Origin: Ovis canadensis
Lineage: Eukaryota > Chordata > Mammalia > Artiodactyla > Bovidae
Direction of reading: 5' to 3'
Length of the DNA: 64,000 nucleotides
Assembly: GCF_042477335.2 (NCBI RefSeq)
Contig: NC_091262.1
Location: 46,659,001-46,723,000, forward strand
Numbering within the stretch: position 1 is the stretch's first letter; each line of letters begins with the position of its first letter. Below the pieces are notes generated by a model. It was not told where the DNA came from. It saw only the letters and a program-made list of their open reading frames with translations, and searched no databases. Both the position numbers and the translations under genes were made by a program. Shown here piece by piece: positions 10,822 through 22,800 of this stretch.

Positions 10822-13800
10822 GTGAGTGAGGGGCCGGAGACCCCGACCCAGAATGGCAGAGTGGTGAAGCGTTTCTTAGGCAGAAAAAAGGGACAGGAGG
10901 ACCCAGGAGTGGCCCCCAGACGGGGAAATGAGGGGGCCACACTTCTACCATCCCCGGCTGGGGTCTCTGGCAGCACCACCCCCCACCCAGGGGAGGCAGG
11001 ATCCCAAGCGACACCTCTCCATCTGGGGGCCAAGTGGACTCTGGTTATCTGAGGTTGGCCCCTAGGTCGTTTGCCTAGGGCGTGGCTCTGTGCAGGCCTG
11101 TCCTCTAGACCCAGAGGGGACGCCCCGGTGCCTCCTGGGCTCCCTGTGTCCAGCAGGCTCTCTGTGACCGAGTCAGTGCCCAAAGGACACCTGGTGACAG
11201 GGCGTCCCCCACCTCCAACACCCAGGCCAGGAACGGGGAGTGCTGCAAGGTGGGCGGCAGGAAGGAAGCCACCCTCCCCACCCTGTGTGGGGCCCCGAAT
11301 GCACCCCAGCTGCCACCTCCTCCAGCATCCTTGGGTCTCCTCCAGCTGCGCCCCACTCTGCTCCTGCTCCCCTTTGCCAGGTGCATTCTCTGTCTTCACC
11401 ACCACCCTCTCCTCCCCTCCCTGTCTTCTCTCTCCTCACTGAGAAAGCCTAGCTGGTGACAGACAAGACCACCCACTCTTCAGCCTCCTAGAGGCAGGGC
11501 TGGCGCCCCTCAGACAGCCCTGGGGGACCCCCTGCACACTTCTCTGTCCCAGCCATTGGTGCTTGACTCCAGCAGAAATGGAATGCCATCTGAGAGGTGC
11601 TAGGACTTATCCAGTCTCTATTCCAATGCCAGAAATCCCACCATTATGGCATTCTTCCCTTAGTGAAGGCATGGTCTAGTTATGCCTTAAGAACTGTGGC
11701 CTCAGGGCCCATCAGTCATTAATACCCATGTATGTATGAATCAGTGCTTCAGCCTACATCTTTCGGGACCATTCCCAAGAACAACTTTGAGCCCAAGAAG
11801 GGCCTGAGTCTCCCTTCCAAGGACCTAGGCACACCCCTCTCCCCATCAGATGGGGAAGCCAGTTCAAATGGATAGTAATCACACGGTACCCAAAAGGGAA
11901 ATGAGTCAGGGGAGAGCCCCCCACTGGAGTGAGTCAGAGCTGATCCCCAGGCTCCCTGTTCCCATCCCCAAGGACCCCATCCTTCAAGGTCTCAGGGGGT
12001 GGGTGATAGGCTGAGCCTCTAGAGAGATGGGAAAGGGGCATCTGAGCTGCTAGAGAGATGGGTACACACCCAGCCCCCAGCCTGTAGCCAAAGGAGCAAC
12101 TCCAGGACCCACCCCCTTGGGCTTCAACTAAGAGCCTTTCCCAAATACCTTCCCAGCATCAACAACGTGCAGACATCATGCTGGGCAGTCGGGAGTGTAC
12201 AGAAATACAGAATGGACTTGGTCTCATTCAGAAGGCAGAAAAGCAAATTAAAACTCAAAGAGCAACTCCTACCGTGTCTGCAAAGATCCACACGAGGGGT
12301 GTGGTGAAAAGAAATTCAGAGGCAAACTAAGGCGGGACAGAGGGTGATCCTTGAGCTAAACCTTGGAGGATGCGAAGGGGGTCAGTGAGCTCAGGCTCTG
12401 AGATGGGTGTGAGCGGAGATAAGGAGGCCAGTAGCCTGGATGGAAGGCATGTATATTTTGAGCACAAGCCAGTAAGAGCCACTGGGGTGGGGCACAGAAA
12501 CCTGAAATGGCAAAATGCAGCGCACAGCCTAAGCCCTGCTGGCAGTAGGGAGCCAGTGCAGGTTTTAGAGAGGAGAGCAGCCAGTGGGGCTAAAAACATC
12601 CAGCAACCCCTTCCTTTAGGAAGGATTTGGAAGTGGTGAGGGGGTGGGTGAGCTAGTACCCTGGCCTCCTCCCAGTCTGAGCTCCCCTCTAGCAGCCCAC
12701 CTCTGTCCCCAGGCCTGGCTTAGCTCCCTGTCCTGGTCTCTGCAATAGGGGCAGCCCCTACCCGCGGAATGTATCACTCCCACCCATCTTGGACACCAGA
12801 AGCCTACCCCAAAAGCCTCTGAGTCTCAGGTACCAGAGTGAGGCACACTGGGATGCTTTCCCCACACTCGTCAACATTCCAGAGCATCCAGGTCATGGGG
12901 CCTGAGAGTCAAGCACCTTTGGAGACCACCTGGGCCAACCTTCCAATTGTACACATGGGGAAACTGAGGGCCCAGGGAGGAAGCAAAGTGGTCTAACCTG
13001 CAGAGAAGCCCAGCTGCCCAGGAGGAACCCCCCAGTCACACTTTGTGGGAGCTCCCCACCTGCATAGTCAGCTAGGCTTGGGCCCCTGTGCCGGTGTGCA
13101 TGGTAAGTGTGGTGTCCATTCCCTTCTAAGCCCTGTGGGAGTCCCCGCAGAGCCACAAGCATTGGGGAGATTGAGTTGGAGCTGATGTGGTTCCAGGAGG
13201 CGGGTATAGCACAAGCAAAACTGAGAGGTCCGAGTGGCTACAGAGCATACCGGCTAGCGGCTCTGCACCTCTTGCATAGCTGACTTTGAAAGGCAGAAGA
13301 GGAGGGGCACAAGTGGGACTCAGGAGGGAGTGCCAGGTGGAGAGGGTTCTTGTGTCATCTGGGTGGGGGCCCTGAACTGATGGGGGTGTCTTAGAGAGCA
13401 GGGCTAGGGTGGGGGCAGGGGAGCATCAGAAGCACGGAACTGAGCCAGGGTAGTCTGTTGCCTCTAAGGATGGTCTGGGGGACCATCTCTGACTGGAGAC
13501 AGAGACAGCCTCTGAGTCGTGTGTGTGTGTCTGTGTATGTCTGTGTGTGTGTACACTGGGACTCCAGCGCTCTAGAGCGGGGCAGGGGCCAGTGCCCTCA
13601 GCCCAGCCCACCCGGACTCTGAAAGTGCTATTCCAAAACCAAGTATAACTGAGCCCCCCTTCCCAACATTCACCCTCCTGCCTGCCCAGCCAAGACAAGA
13701 AGAGCCTTTCAGTGCTGCCTGCCTGGGGGGCCCAAGGAGGGGGCTGCGCCAGGTGGGCCAGGCCGCCAACGAAGGGCGGGAGGGGAGTAGGGTGTGCAGA

Positions 13801-16800
13801 GCGCTCAGAGGAAGTGTATAGGGAACTGGGCGTGCTGCCCAGGAGGGGGCGGGTGGGGGCGGGGGAACTGGAAACAGCCCTGACACACACTGGCTACGCA
13901 GCTGTGGGCCTGCACAACAGTGTGCAAAACCAGCTCCCAGACCTGGGCTGGGCGGAGCCTTCAGGGAAAGAGGTGAGGACAAGATGGGGGGCAGGCGGTG
14001 CTGAGCTGCACTGGGGCTCCTATTCAGTGCCAGGAGCAAGTAAACAAGGGGGCCTTTGGGTCTGGGGCCTGAGTCTCCTCCCTTCCAGGTCCCTCAGCAT
14101 TTTCACTACCCCTCCCCGGCTCCTGCCCCGTCCAGCTGCCCTTTTGCTTCTAACATGCCCTGACCCAGCGTGTGCCCTGTACTATAGAGCCTTTAAGAGT
14201 TAAGACTCCTTCTCCAGGGATCTCCCTGGTGGTCCAGTGGTTAAGAGTCTGCACTTGCAATGAAAAAGGCACAGGTTTGATCCCTGGTTGGGGAACTAAG
14301 ATCCCACATGCTTTGAGATGAGACCAAGAAAATATAATAATAAAAGACTCCTTCTTCAGGTGCAGGTTTAGGGTGTGTTTCAAAAGAACTGTAGTACCAT
14401 TATTACTGAATATATGTGAGTAATTTTTGAATGAACTGAATTCATATGAACAATTTTGAACTTGGATTCTCCCCAGGGTAGGGCCTCGTGGCTCTTTCTG
14501 CTTCTCAGAAGGGTCCATAACTCCAAACAGGGTCCATAACTCCAGAGAAAGCCCTGGAGTGGACACTGGCCATGTTGTCCTGCAGCCTTATGGCAGCTCT
14601 GCAAGTCACAAAAATTCCCATTTTACAGATATGGAAACAGACTCTGAGAACCTCAGGAACTAGCCTCCGGCCACTCTTTGGGCACACGGGCTATGGTGTT
14701 CTCACTCACCCCAACAACAGCTCAGGCCAGGTGGGCAGCCCCCCCACCAGGGGAGAGAGAGGTCTTTAGGAGAAAGACAGTCCCCTAAGAACCCCAGATC
14801 TCTGTGTCCATCTCTGCAGACCCCTCCAACAACTGCCCCTCAACTTTCTAAACCCTCCCCACTTCCTCACGGCCCAAGCAGATCCTCTTCAAGAATGCCT
14901 ACCACCCCACCCCGAACAGCTAGGATGGCAAATGAAGCCACATTTGCCTCAGATGCAGGGGAGTGCCCTGGGGCTGCCGTCATGGTGGCTTGGTGGCATG
15001 GCTCACCCATGTTCTGGACAGCTTTTCTCCTGTTGACCATTCCTTCTTCCCACTCAGCTCCTGCCCACACCCCTGCCGCTCCCAGCCTGCCAAAGAGCCA
15101 GCTCTGCCAGTGCTGATGGGTATCAGCCAGGCGTCCCACCACTGCTCAGGCTAAACTGTTTCAGTGTGTGTCTCTCATGGTTTAAGTGTCCTGGTGGTCA
15201 GTGAGGTGGCTTCCCTTCCCAGACCTCACTGCAGGGACTCCCCAGCCCAGGCCAGCTCCCCCAGGGTATTCGTAGGGAAATCAGGACCCAGAGGGGGCTG
15301 CTATTTTCTCAGAGTCAGACAGCAAGTCCTTAGCAGGATGGGTGGTAGGCCTCTCGGCTCCTTGTCCTTGTATCCTGGTTTGGGTGTGGCCTCCCCCATA
15401 TGGCCAGCAGCTTCCAGAGGGCAGACCTCCCCTCTGCTTTTCTCTGAGGTCACCCCAATCTCGCGGAGCCCAGGACGGGGCCCACAGGGGGCATAGAGAT
15501 CACTGAGCCAACCAGGGATTTTCAGACTGTGTCCGAGGTGCTCCAGGACTTTACATTCCCATATCTGGGAATACAGGATGCTTATGCCACACTGATTCAT
15601 GCATAGCAGTCCCATGAACATGTGTTTATAGATGGAGGTTTTGTGTAAGATACAGTTTTGATAAAGCGTTCTGTGGCTTTGTAAAAAAGGCTTGCTGCTG
15701 CTGCTAAGTCACATCAGTCGTGTCCAACTCTGTGCGACCCCATAGACGGCAGCCCACCGGGCTCCCCCATCCCTGGGATTCTCCAGGCAAGAACACTGGA
15801 GTGGGTTGCCATTTCCTTCTCCAATGCATGAAAGGGAAAAGTGAAAGCGAAGTCGCTCAGTCGTGTCTGACTCTTCAAGACCCCATTGCCTGCAGCCTAC
15901 CAGGCTCCTCCGTCCATGGAATTTTCCAGGGAAGCGTACTGGAGTGGGGTGCCATTTGCCTTCTCTGTAAAAACTAATTAATTGCTTTGTGTTAAAACAT
16001 TCTGAGAGCAGGGGAGAGCCAGGTCAGATACAAGAGAGGACTTCCTGGCTTACAAAGAATCCAAATCAAGACTATAGCACCCGCTGTGGTGCCACCTGCC
16101 TGCAGGACCCAGAGCTGTGGCTGGGCCCTCTCTCTCCCCAGTAGATCAGCTGGGATCCACGTTCAAGGATTACGCTGTGTCCCATCGTCTGGCTGGTGCA
16201 CTAGACCATCAGATAACAATCCGTAATCCCTGGGACCCTTCCACCGCTGCCCATGCTGTTGCCTACAGCTGGTCTCTCTTTTTCTCTCCATCCTTCAAGG
16301 TTCAGCTCCAGCACCACCCCCTGTTTGGGCTGCCGTTTCTAGCCACTGATTATTGCGGGCAGCAGCCTGGTCCACCGCCCTGCTGGGGCCCTACCCTCCA
16401 TCTCTGCGGGGTTACAGGCCTTTCTCCCCCTACTCTTACCTGGACCCTGCCCTTGTTCTGTGACCTCCATCAATGTGACACCTAGTAGGTATGTGTGCAC
16501 GTGTGTGTGTGCATGCTTGCACACACGTGCACACACACACAGAGTGCTTTCAACAGCCTGGCTAAGGAGCTTGTTAGGACACTCTCCTAACAAGGAGAGT
16601 GTCCAGCCCCCAAGCTAGAAGCCTGGGAGAAGCCCCCAGCTCAGGATACAGTCCCCAGCTCCACCACCCAGCCAGGGCCCCTAGCCTGGGCCATCCTGCT
16701 CTCTGGGAAGATCGAGAGGGCGGAGAGAAGGAGACCAACTTCCGTTCCCACCTAAGAGCAGCCCCTCCTCCCCATATTTCAAGAGGGTGCAGCTATAAAT

Positions 16801-19800
16801 ATCAGTGGGCCCAGGATGTTGATTCCCACGACTCCAGCCCCTCCCTGCCCCTTCCCTGTGTACAGCGACTGGGGCCGGCGCAGCTCTCCTACAGCTGGAG
16901 GTCAGCCAGGCCAGCCTCAGGCCCAGACACACTCACACACACACACACACACACACTTCTCACCATCGTGAGGGAAGGAACGAATCACCCTTTTTGGGCG
17001 TCTTGGGGCAGCTCAGAGTAAGCTTCTTCCCTCCAGCCCACCCCGCATCCTGACTCAGGCCCCGCCTCTCCCTCCTCTGAGTCCTCAGCTCTGCTGGGCT
17101 GGGGGAGGCAGGAGGCCAGGCTCACCTGGTCAAGAACACGGTAGAAGACAGCTCAGAATTCAGTTCCCACCCAGCCACTCGATGCAAGAGACCAGGCCTT
17201 TCTGAGCCTCAGTTTTCTCCTCTCTAAAATAGGATAAATAATTCCTACCTCCTGTGTGTTTAGGATTTGTCTGGAGTAAATACTCAGTAGGTGCCTGCTC
17301 CTGAGGTTGCTAATATTCCGTTATTACCATCTTCTTCTGGAGGTGGGCAGGCCCATCATGGGAGCAAGGTGGGAGTGCAGGTGTCCTGCTTAGGCATCTT
17401 TGAGAAAGTTTCCAAAGCAGGGGACTGGATGAGGTGGCCCTAAAAGACAGTCTGTCTGGAGCAAAGTGATGTGGAAAATGGAGCTGTCAAGCCAGCCTCT
17501 GCCTGCCAGCCAGCTCAGGACCCTTCAAAAGGAACAGGGGGGTGAGGGGAAGGCTACGTTTGATTGACTCACTGGGCTGAGGTCCACACACCTGTCCTGT
17601 GTGAGGAGAAGCAGAATAGCCCCTCCGAGCCCCACCCCAAAGCCTAATGGCCCCTTGGATAGAGACAGTTGAGCCAAGATGCAGCACAACCAATCTGGTG
17701 AATGAGTGACCAAATGACTCCTGTCCCAGGAGTAGATGGATGGGGATGGAGAGAAGGAGCTGGCAGCAAGACCTTTATAGGGCGGGGAGCCTGGAAGCCT
17801 GTCTTCTCCCTGCTCTCTGCCCACCCTTCTCGGGCTCCTGTGACGGTAGGGGCTGGAGGCCAGGGCCCCGTGATGTGAGATGGGTCCCCTGGAGCTCCTG
17901 TGGGGCTATTACTGCCACTCAGCAAGCAGCAGTGGCTGCATCTGTGTCAAGAGGATCTCGAATGTAAAACTGAGGATTCTCTCTGCCCTGCCTGGGCTGC
18001 TTGGACCCACCAGAGGTATAGGTGATGCCTGAGTCTGTGGATGTAGAGATGAGGGAGGGTCTCAGGAAATGGCTGCAGACGGGGGTGAGCAGCCTAGGGG
18101 AGTGCCAACTGGACAGACTCTCTGGGTAAAGAGCCTTGGCCCCCGCAAGCCATGATCCCAGTGTGGGGGCATCCTCTGCCTTCATCCCCTGAACAGACTT
18201 TTGGGCAAAGACTGGCCAGCTCCCTGGTGGTATGTTAATAGAGTCCAGCGTCCTGTCCCCAGCTGAGGTCCCACCTCTGAGGATCTGGCCCTTATGCTTC
18301 CAGACGCTCATCTGGAGCCCAGCTTGAACCCTTCCAAGGAGAAGGTACTCGAACAGAGGCCTGCCCCTCCAACTGTTGACAGCCCTGGGATAGGAGAGAT
18401 GTTGCAGGGACTTGAGCCAAATGTGTAATGTCAGCCCTTGGGATACCTGGCCCTGCTGTGTGGCCTTGAGCAGACCTCTGTCCGTCTGGGTCTCTGGGTC
18501 AAATGTCCATTCTCCAAAGTCAGCTCTAAAATTCTGAGCTCGAGCCTCTTCGGAGCAGGAGAAAGATCTCTGCTTCTTTCCAGAGAGAGCCAGCTGCTTG
18601 TCTGGGTCCACACAGCAAGGCGGGCTGGGCTTAGAACAGGACTGAGAGGCGGCCCGGGCTGCCAGAGCTCCCTGGCATGGAGAAACCGTTTTTCTAAGTT
18701 GGCACAGAGCCCTGGGGTTCTCCTGGGATGAGAGCAACGGCTCCTCTCCACCCCCGGTTCCCATCTTCCAGCCCCCTGGCCCTAGCCCCACCCCACCAAA
18801 AATAAACCCAGACCACCCCATCCTGTACCAGCTAGACCCCACCCAGCCCCTCCAGAGCCAGTTGACTCATTGCTCAGAGCTGCTCCTTTTTTAACTGTCT
18901 GAGTCACCGGTTGTGGCTATAACTCCATGACACATGACCGGGACTATAGACACCCCTACCCCCCAACGGCCCAACCAAGGCAGGGGCCTGAATAGAAGCC
19001 AGCGGCAGGTGTGAGCCCGGGCCACCGCCTCAGCTTGGAACCCCTCCAGGCCCAGGGAACTCCCCACCCAGCACGTCAGAACCCAGACCTGTCCCCAGCA
19101 GTCCTGGAACAACCCCGCCCCCCTGTTCAGGACAGCCCTTCAGAGACCTTGGCAACAAAGCCCTTCAACATCAGCTCTGCCCCCACAGCTTTGCTTTGCC
19201 TCCAAAGAGACCCCGGGGCCTCTCAGCCGTGCACTGCCAGGCACACTCCAGCCTTGGACGTGGTGGGAGCAGGCAGAGGCCTGGCCTTCTGGGGAACAGG
19301 CCACAGAGATGCCTGATTCCTGCCCTTCCTCACTGGATCCGACATGCACTGGCCAGTCTTTGCAGAGCACCGTGAAGACTTTCTGTGGCACAGAACCCCC
19401 ACTTCAGCTCTTCCCCTGCTCCCCTCTCTCTCCCCCCTGTTCACCATGTCAGCTGGGCCGCAGCTCGGCCCCGCACCCCCGCCTCTCCCCATCTCTCCCC
19501 AAGGCTGTCTCTCCATCTCTCTCCCCACCGCTGCTGGCCCTCTCTAGCTGCCCCATCTCTCTGGCCCTGGCCTGTTCTCCTTCCATCACCCATTCGCAAT
19601 GGCAGATGGCACCCGCACTCTCCGCAGGCCCTTCTCTACCTCCTAGACTCCTAGACATCACACACCCTCACCTCCAGCCATTCCCACCATGGACTCTGGG
19701 CCCCAGGGACCCATTCTGCGAGAAAATTTCCATCCTCATCACCCAAGCCCCCTCCTTCCCGCCCCAGAGCGCAGGCTGCATCCTGTCCCAGGGAACGTTA

Positions 19801-22800
19801 GGATTCCTCAGACAGTTTGCTTGGAGGCTGAGAAAGGGGGGCAGGGGGCCTGGGAATGGCTCCACCCCCAGCCCCTGCCTGCGCACGGGCGTGCACAGCC
19901 TCAAACGCCATCCATCTCCTGTCTGTGGCTGTGGCCTCCAACTATAAATAGGGGCTCAGAGTCTATTTTCTTTCAAAACAAGCACCAGACTGTCACCACA
20001 GGCCCAGAAAAGCACTCCCCGGCTGGGGCAGTGCTCGCTGCCCCAGCCATTGTGTCCCACCCCTCCCCACCCTGCCCCAACCTGCAGGCACTGGGGCCCC
20101 GGAGGGCAGAGGGGGACTGGAAGCAAGCCCAGAGGTAAGACAAGTTGGAGGGGCAGAGCTGGGGCAAGCCTCTCAGGTGCAACCCCTCCCGGCTGGGTCA
20201 GCCAGGGAACACGGCCCCCTCCTGCCCGGCCAGGCCTTCCCCTCCCTTTCTCGCCACCTCCCATCACCAGTCTTGTCCCTGAGACTCACAGTGTTAACAG
20301 AGAGAGGTGACAGTCACACAACTCCTCAAGCTGTGGTGGAGTCTCTTTGCACCCCAAATGCGGGAGAAGGAGCCAAGGGCTGGGGAAGGGTGGGGAGCCT
20401 GTCTTTCCTGAAGGAGCACGAGGGCATTTCACAGCCAAAAGGGAAAGGAGAGCTTGCTGGGCAGAAGGCCCAGCCTGAGCAAAGGCCGGAGAGCAGACCT
20501 GTCAGGTGTGGAGGGAAAACAGCCGAGGTCTGGTGAGCCTGGTACCTTTGGGTGTTTGGAGGAGTGAACAGGAGAGCCTGGCAGGGTGGGAACAGGGTCA
20601 CCCAGCATCTTCAATGCCACACCAGAGGACTGGGGGCTCGGTGGGAGGCACTGGGGAGCCATAGAAGGCATCCAGGCGAGCGAGGATGATGGAGCGACTC
20701 AGTTTAGGCTAACTGTGGCTGCGATTAACAAAGGGAGGCAAGAAATTCATTAAGCCAGGCGAGGGATGGTGACCATCTGTCTTGCGGAATGGCACAGGGA
20801 GGCAGGATGGGAGACACATTTGAAGGACTGTGAAGGGGCTGAATGGATGGGAAGTTCATTCAAGGTCAGGAGGAGGGAGAGGGTCAGAGTGACTTTCGGA
20901 TTTCTGCCCAGCAGTGGGTGCCTATGGGCCCTTCACTGGGTGGTGAGCAAGTTGGAGGATAGATGATGCTGAGTCTGGCTTGAACAAGTGGACTTGGGTT
21001 TGGGGGGCTCCCCATGGGTGTTCCTGGTGTAAATGTCCAGAGGGCATTGGCAGGCAGGCCCAGAGCCCTGGAGACTTGGTGCTGGGGACACAGATAGGTG
21101 TACCAGAGCAAAGAGTCAGTGCCCGAACCCCGGGGAGAAGTAGGGGGCTGGAGAGAGGGGGTCAGGGATGGGGCACAGCTCAGTGGGTGCTGACAGGCTG
21201 GAGGGGTCTACAGAGCTGGCAGGTGAGAGTGCTAGGCTAGGAACTATTCCAAGAGGAGTCAGGCCTGCCCAGCAGTGGGGCAGGGGGTGTCAGTCTGGGG
21301 ATCTTGGTGGATCCTGGTTAGCACAGAGGCCCCCAGCCAGGGCACTGAGGTTTCCTGGTCCACCCTCTGAGGCCACTCACTCCTGTGGGCACAACACCAG
21401 CGCCAGGGACTTGCTTCTCGGCCTGTCTGCTGTCAGATAGCAGTGCTGATGGGAAAGCCATGCTGCGGGCACGTCACCATCGTTGTCCCCGCATCCCCTT
21501 GGGTGCCGATGTTTCCCTGCTGGTGCATGTGTGTGAGCCTCCAGGATGGCAGATGAGCTGACCTGCGGACATAGGCGCTGGGTCCTGCCCTCCAGAGCCT
21601 CCAGTCTAGCCAGGCCTGTGGCCACTCGGGCCGGAGGCGGCCGTGCTCTGCCTGCTGTGGTGATCACACCTCTCCAGCAGCCACTTTCTGCTGGCCTGGG
21701 CTGGCCAGAGGCCAAGGGTGTGTGTATAGGTTGGTGGGTGATCCCTGATCCAAGCCTCTGCTTTCCCCAGTCTCCTGGATGTGGGACTTTTGTCTGTGGG
21801 GTCACCCCACCCCTCTATCATATATTTCAGGTGGGGGAACTGAGGCACAGATGGTGGTGGCTTCTCTGAGGCACTCAGCCTGTTGAACACAATCTGAGCC
21901 AAATGGGGCCAGGCCTCCGTCCAAACCCACAGCCACTGCTTCCAGTATCCCCATCCCAGCTTGCACACTCACTGTCTCCAAGATCTGCCTGCCAGGCTGG
22001 GGGAAGCCCTGAGACATCTCTCTGGCAGCCCTGCCCTCAGCGGTTTCTCAGCCCAGAACGATGGGGAGACTTGGAGATGAGCAACAGGCGTCTGGGCTCT
22101 GGCTTCTGGCCACAACAGGGGCTGGCCCGCCAGAGAGCCCCATCTCACCCTGGACAGAGCCCACACCCCTGCCTCTCTACCCTCTTCTCTGACCTCCAAG
22201 ACCCCAGTGGGCATGAGTAGCACTTATCACTTGTTTCTGGAACGTGCCGCCTTCAGGCAGCCTTGAAGAAGGTCCTTCCCTGGTCCGGCCGGCCCCAAGC
22301 CAGCCACACTGGGAAAGGCCGGCTGCCAAACCACCCATGGCAAGCAGATGCTCCCCCGCCCCGCTCACTCCCTCCCACCTCCACCCCCAACCCTGAGAGA
22401 GGGAGCCCCCAAGGACAGGAAGGGAAGGGAAAAATTGTGTCTTGCCCAGGCAGGGGGCCAGCTCTCACACCCTCCTCCCGCTGGGGCCAGAAGCAGATGC
22501 TCCACTTCCGATTCACAGACAGTAACTAACCCCACTCCCCTCCGTGCTTCCATGTGCACACACCCCTCCCTGAATCCGCAGCACCCAGCTCTGGAACCAC
22601 ATGCATGGGGGCTTGAATCCCAGCCTGGCCGCAGCCCATCTTGACACCCTAACACAGACGACTGCCGTCGAGCCTCAGTTTCCTCACCTGTAAAATGGGA
22701 GCAACCTCACAAGGACCCTGATGGGGGCCGGGGGCTGGGGGCTGCAGGCCCGACGCCAGGCAAGGGTCCTTCCCTATCTTTCTTCTCAGCCTGGGCCCAC

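Noticed and set aside
10470-11405. 311-codon minus-strand open frame over the CSPG4 promoter and exon 1
   Set aside because: The composition is Gly/Pro/Arg-rich as expected from CpG-rich DNA, with no recognisable domain. A promoter-antisense transcript is possible but a protein is not supported.
17919-18842. 307-codon minus-strand open frame in CSPG4 intron 1
   Set aside because: No recognisable family, unbiased residue use and no codon-level sign of selection that I can see. A frame this long can arise by chance in 18.8 kb of GC-rich intron.
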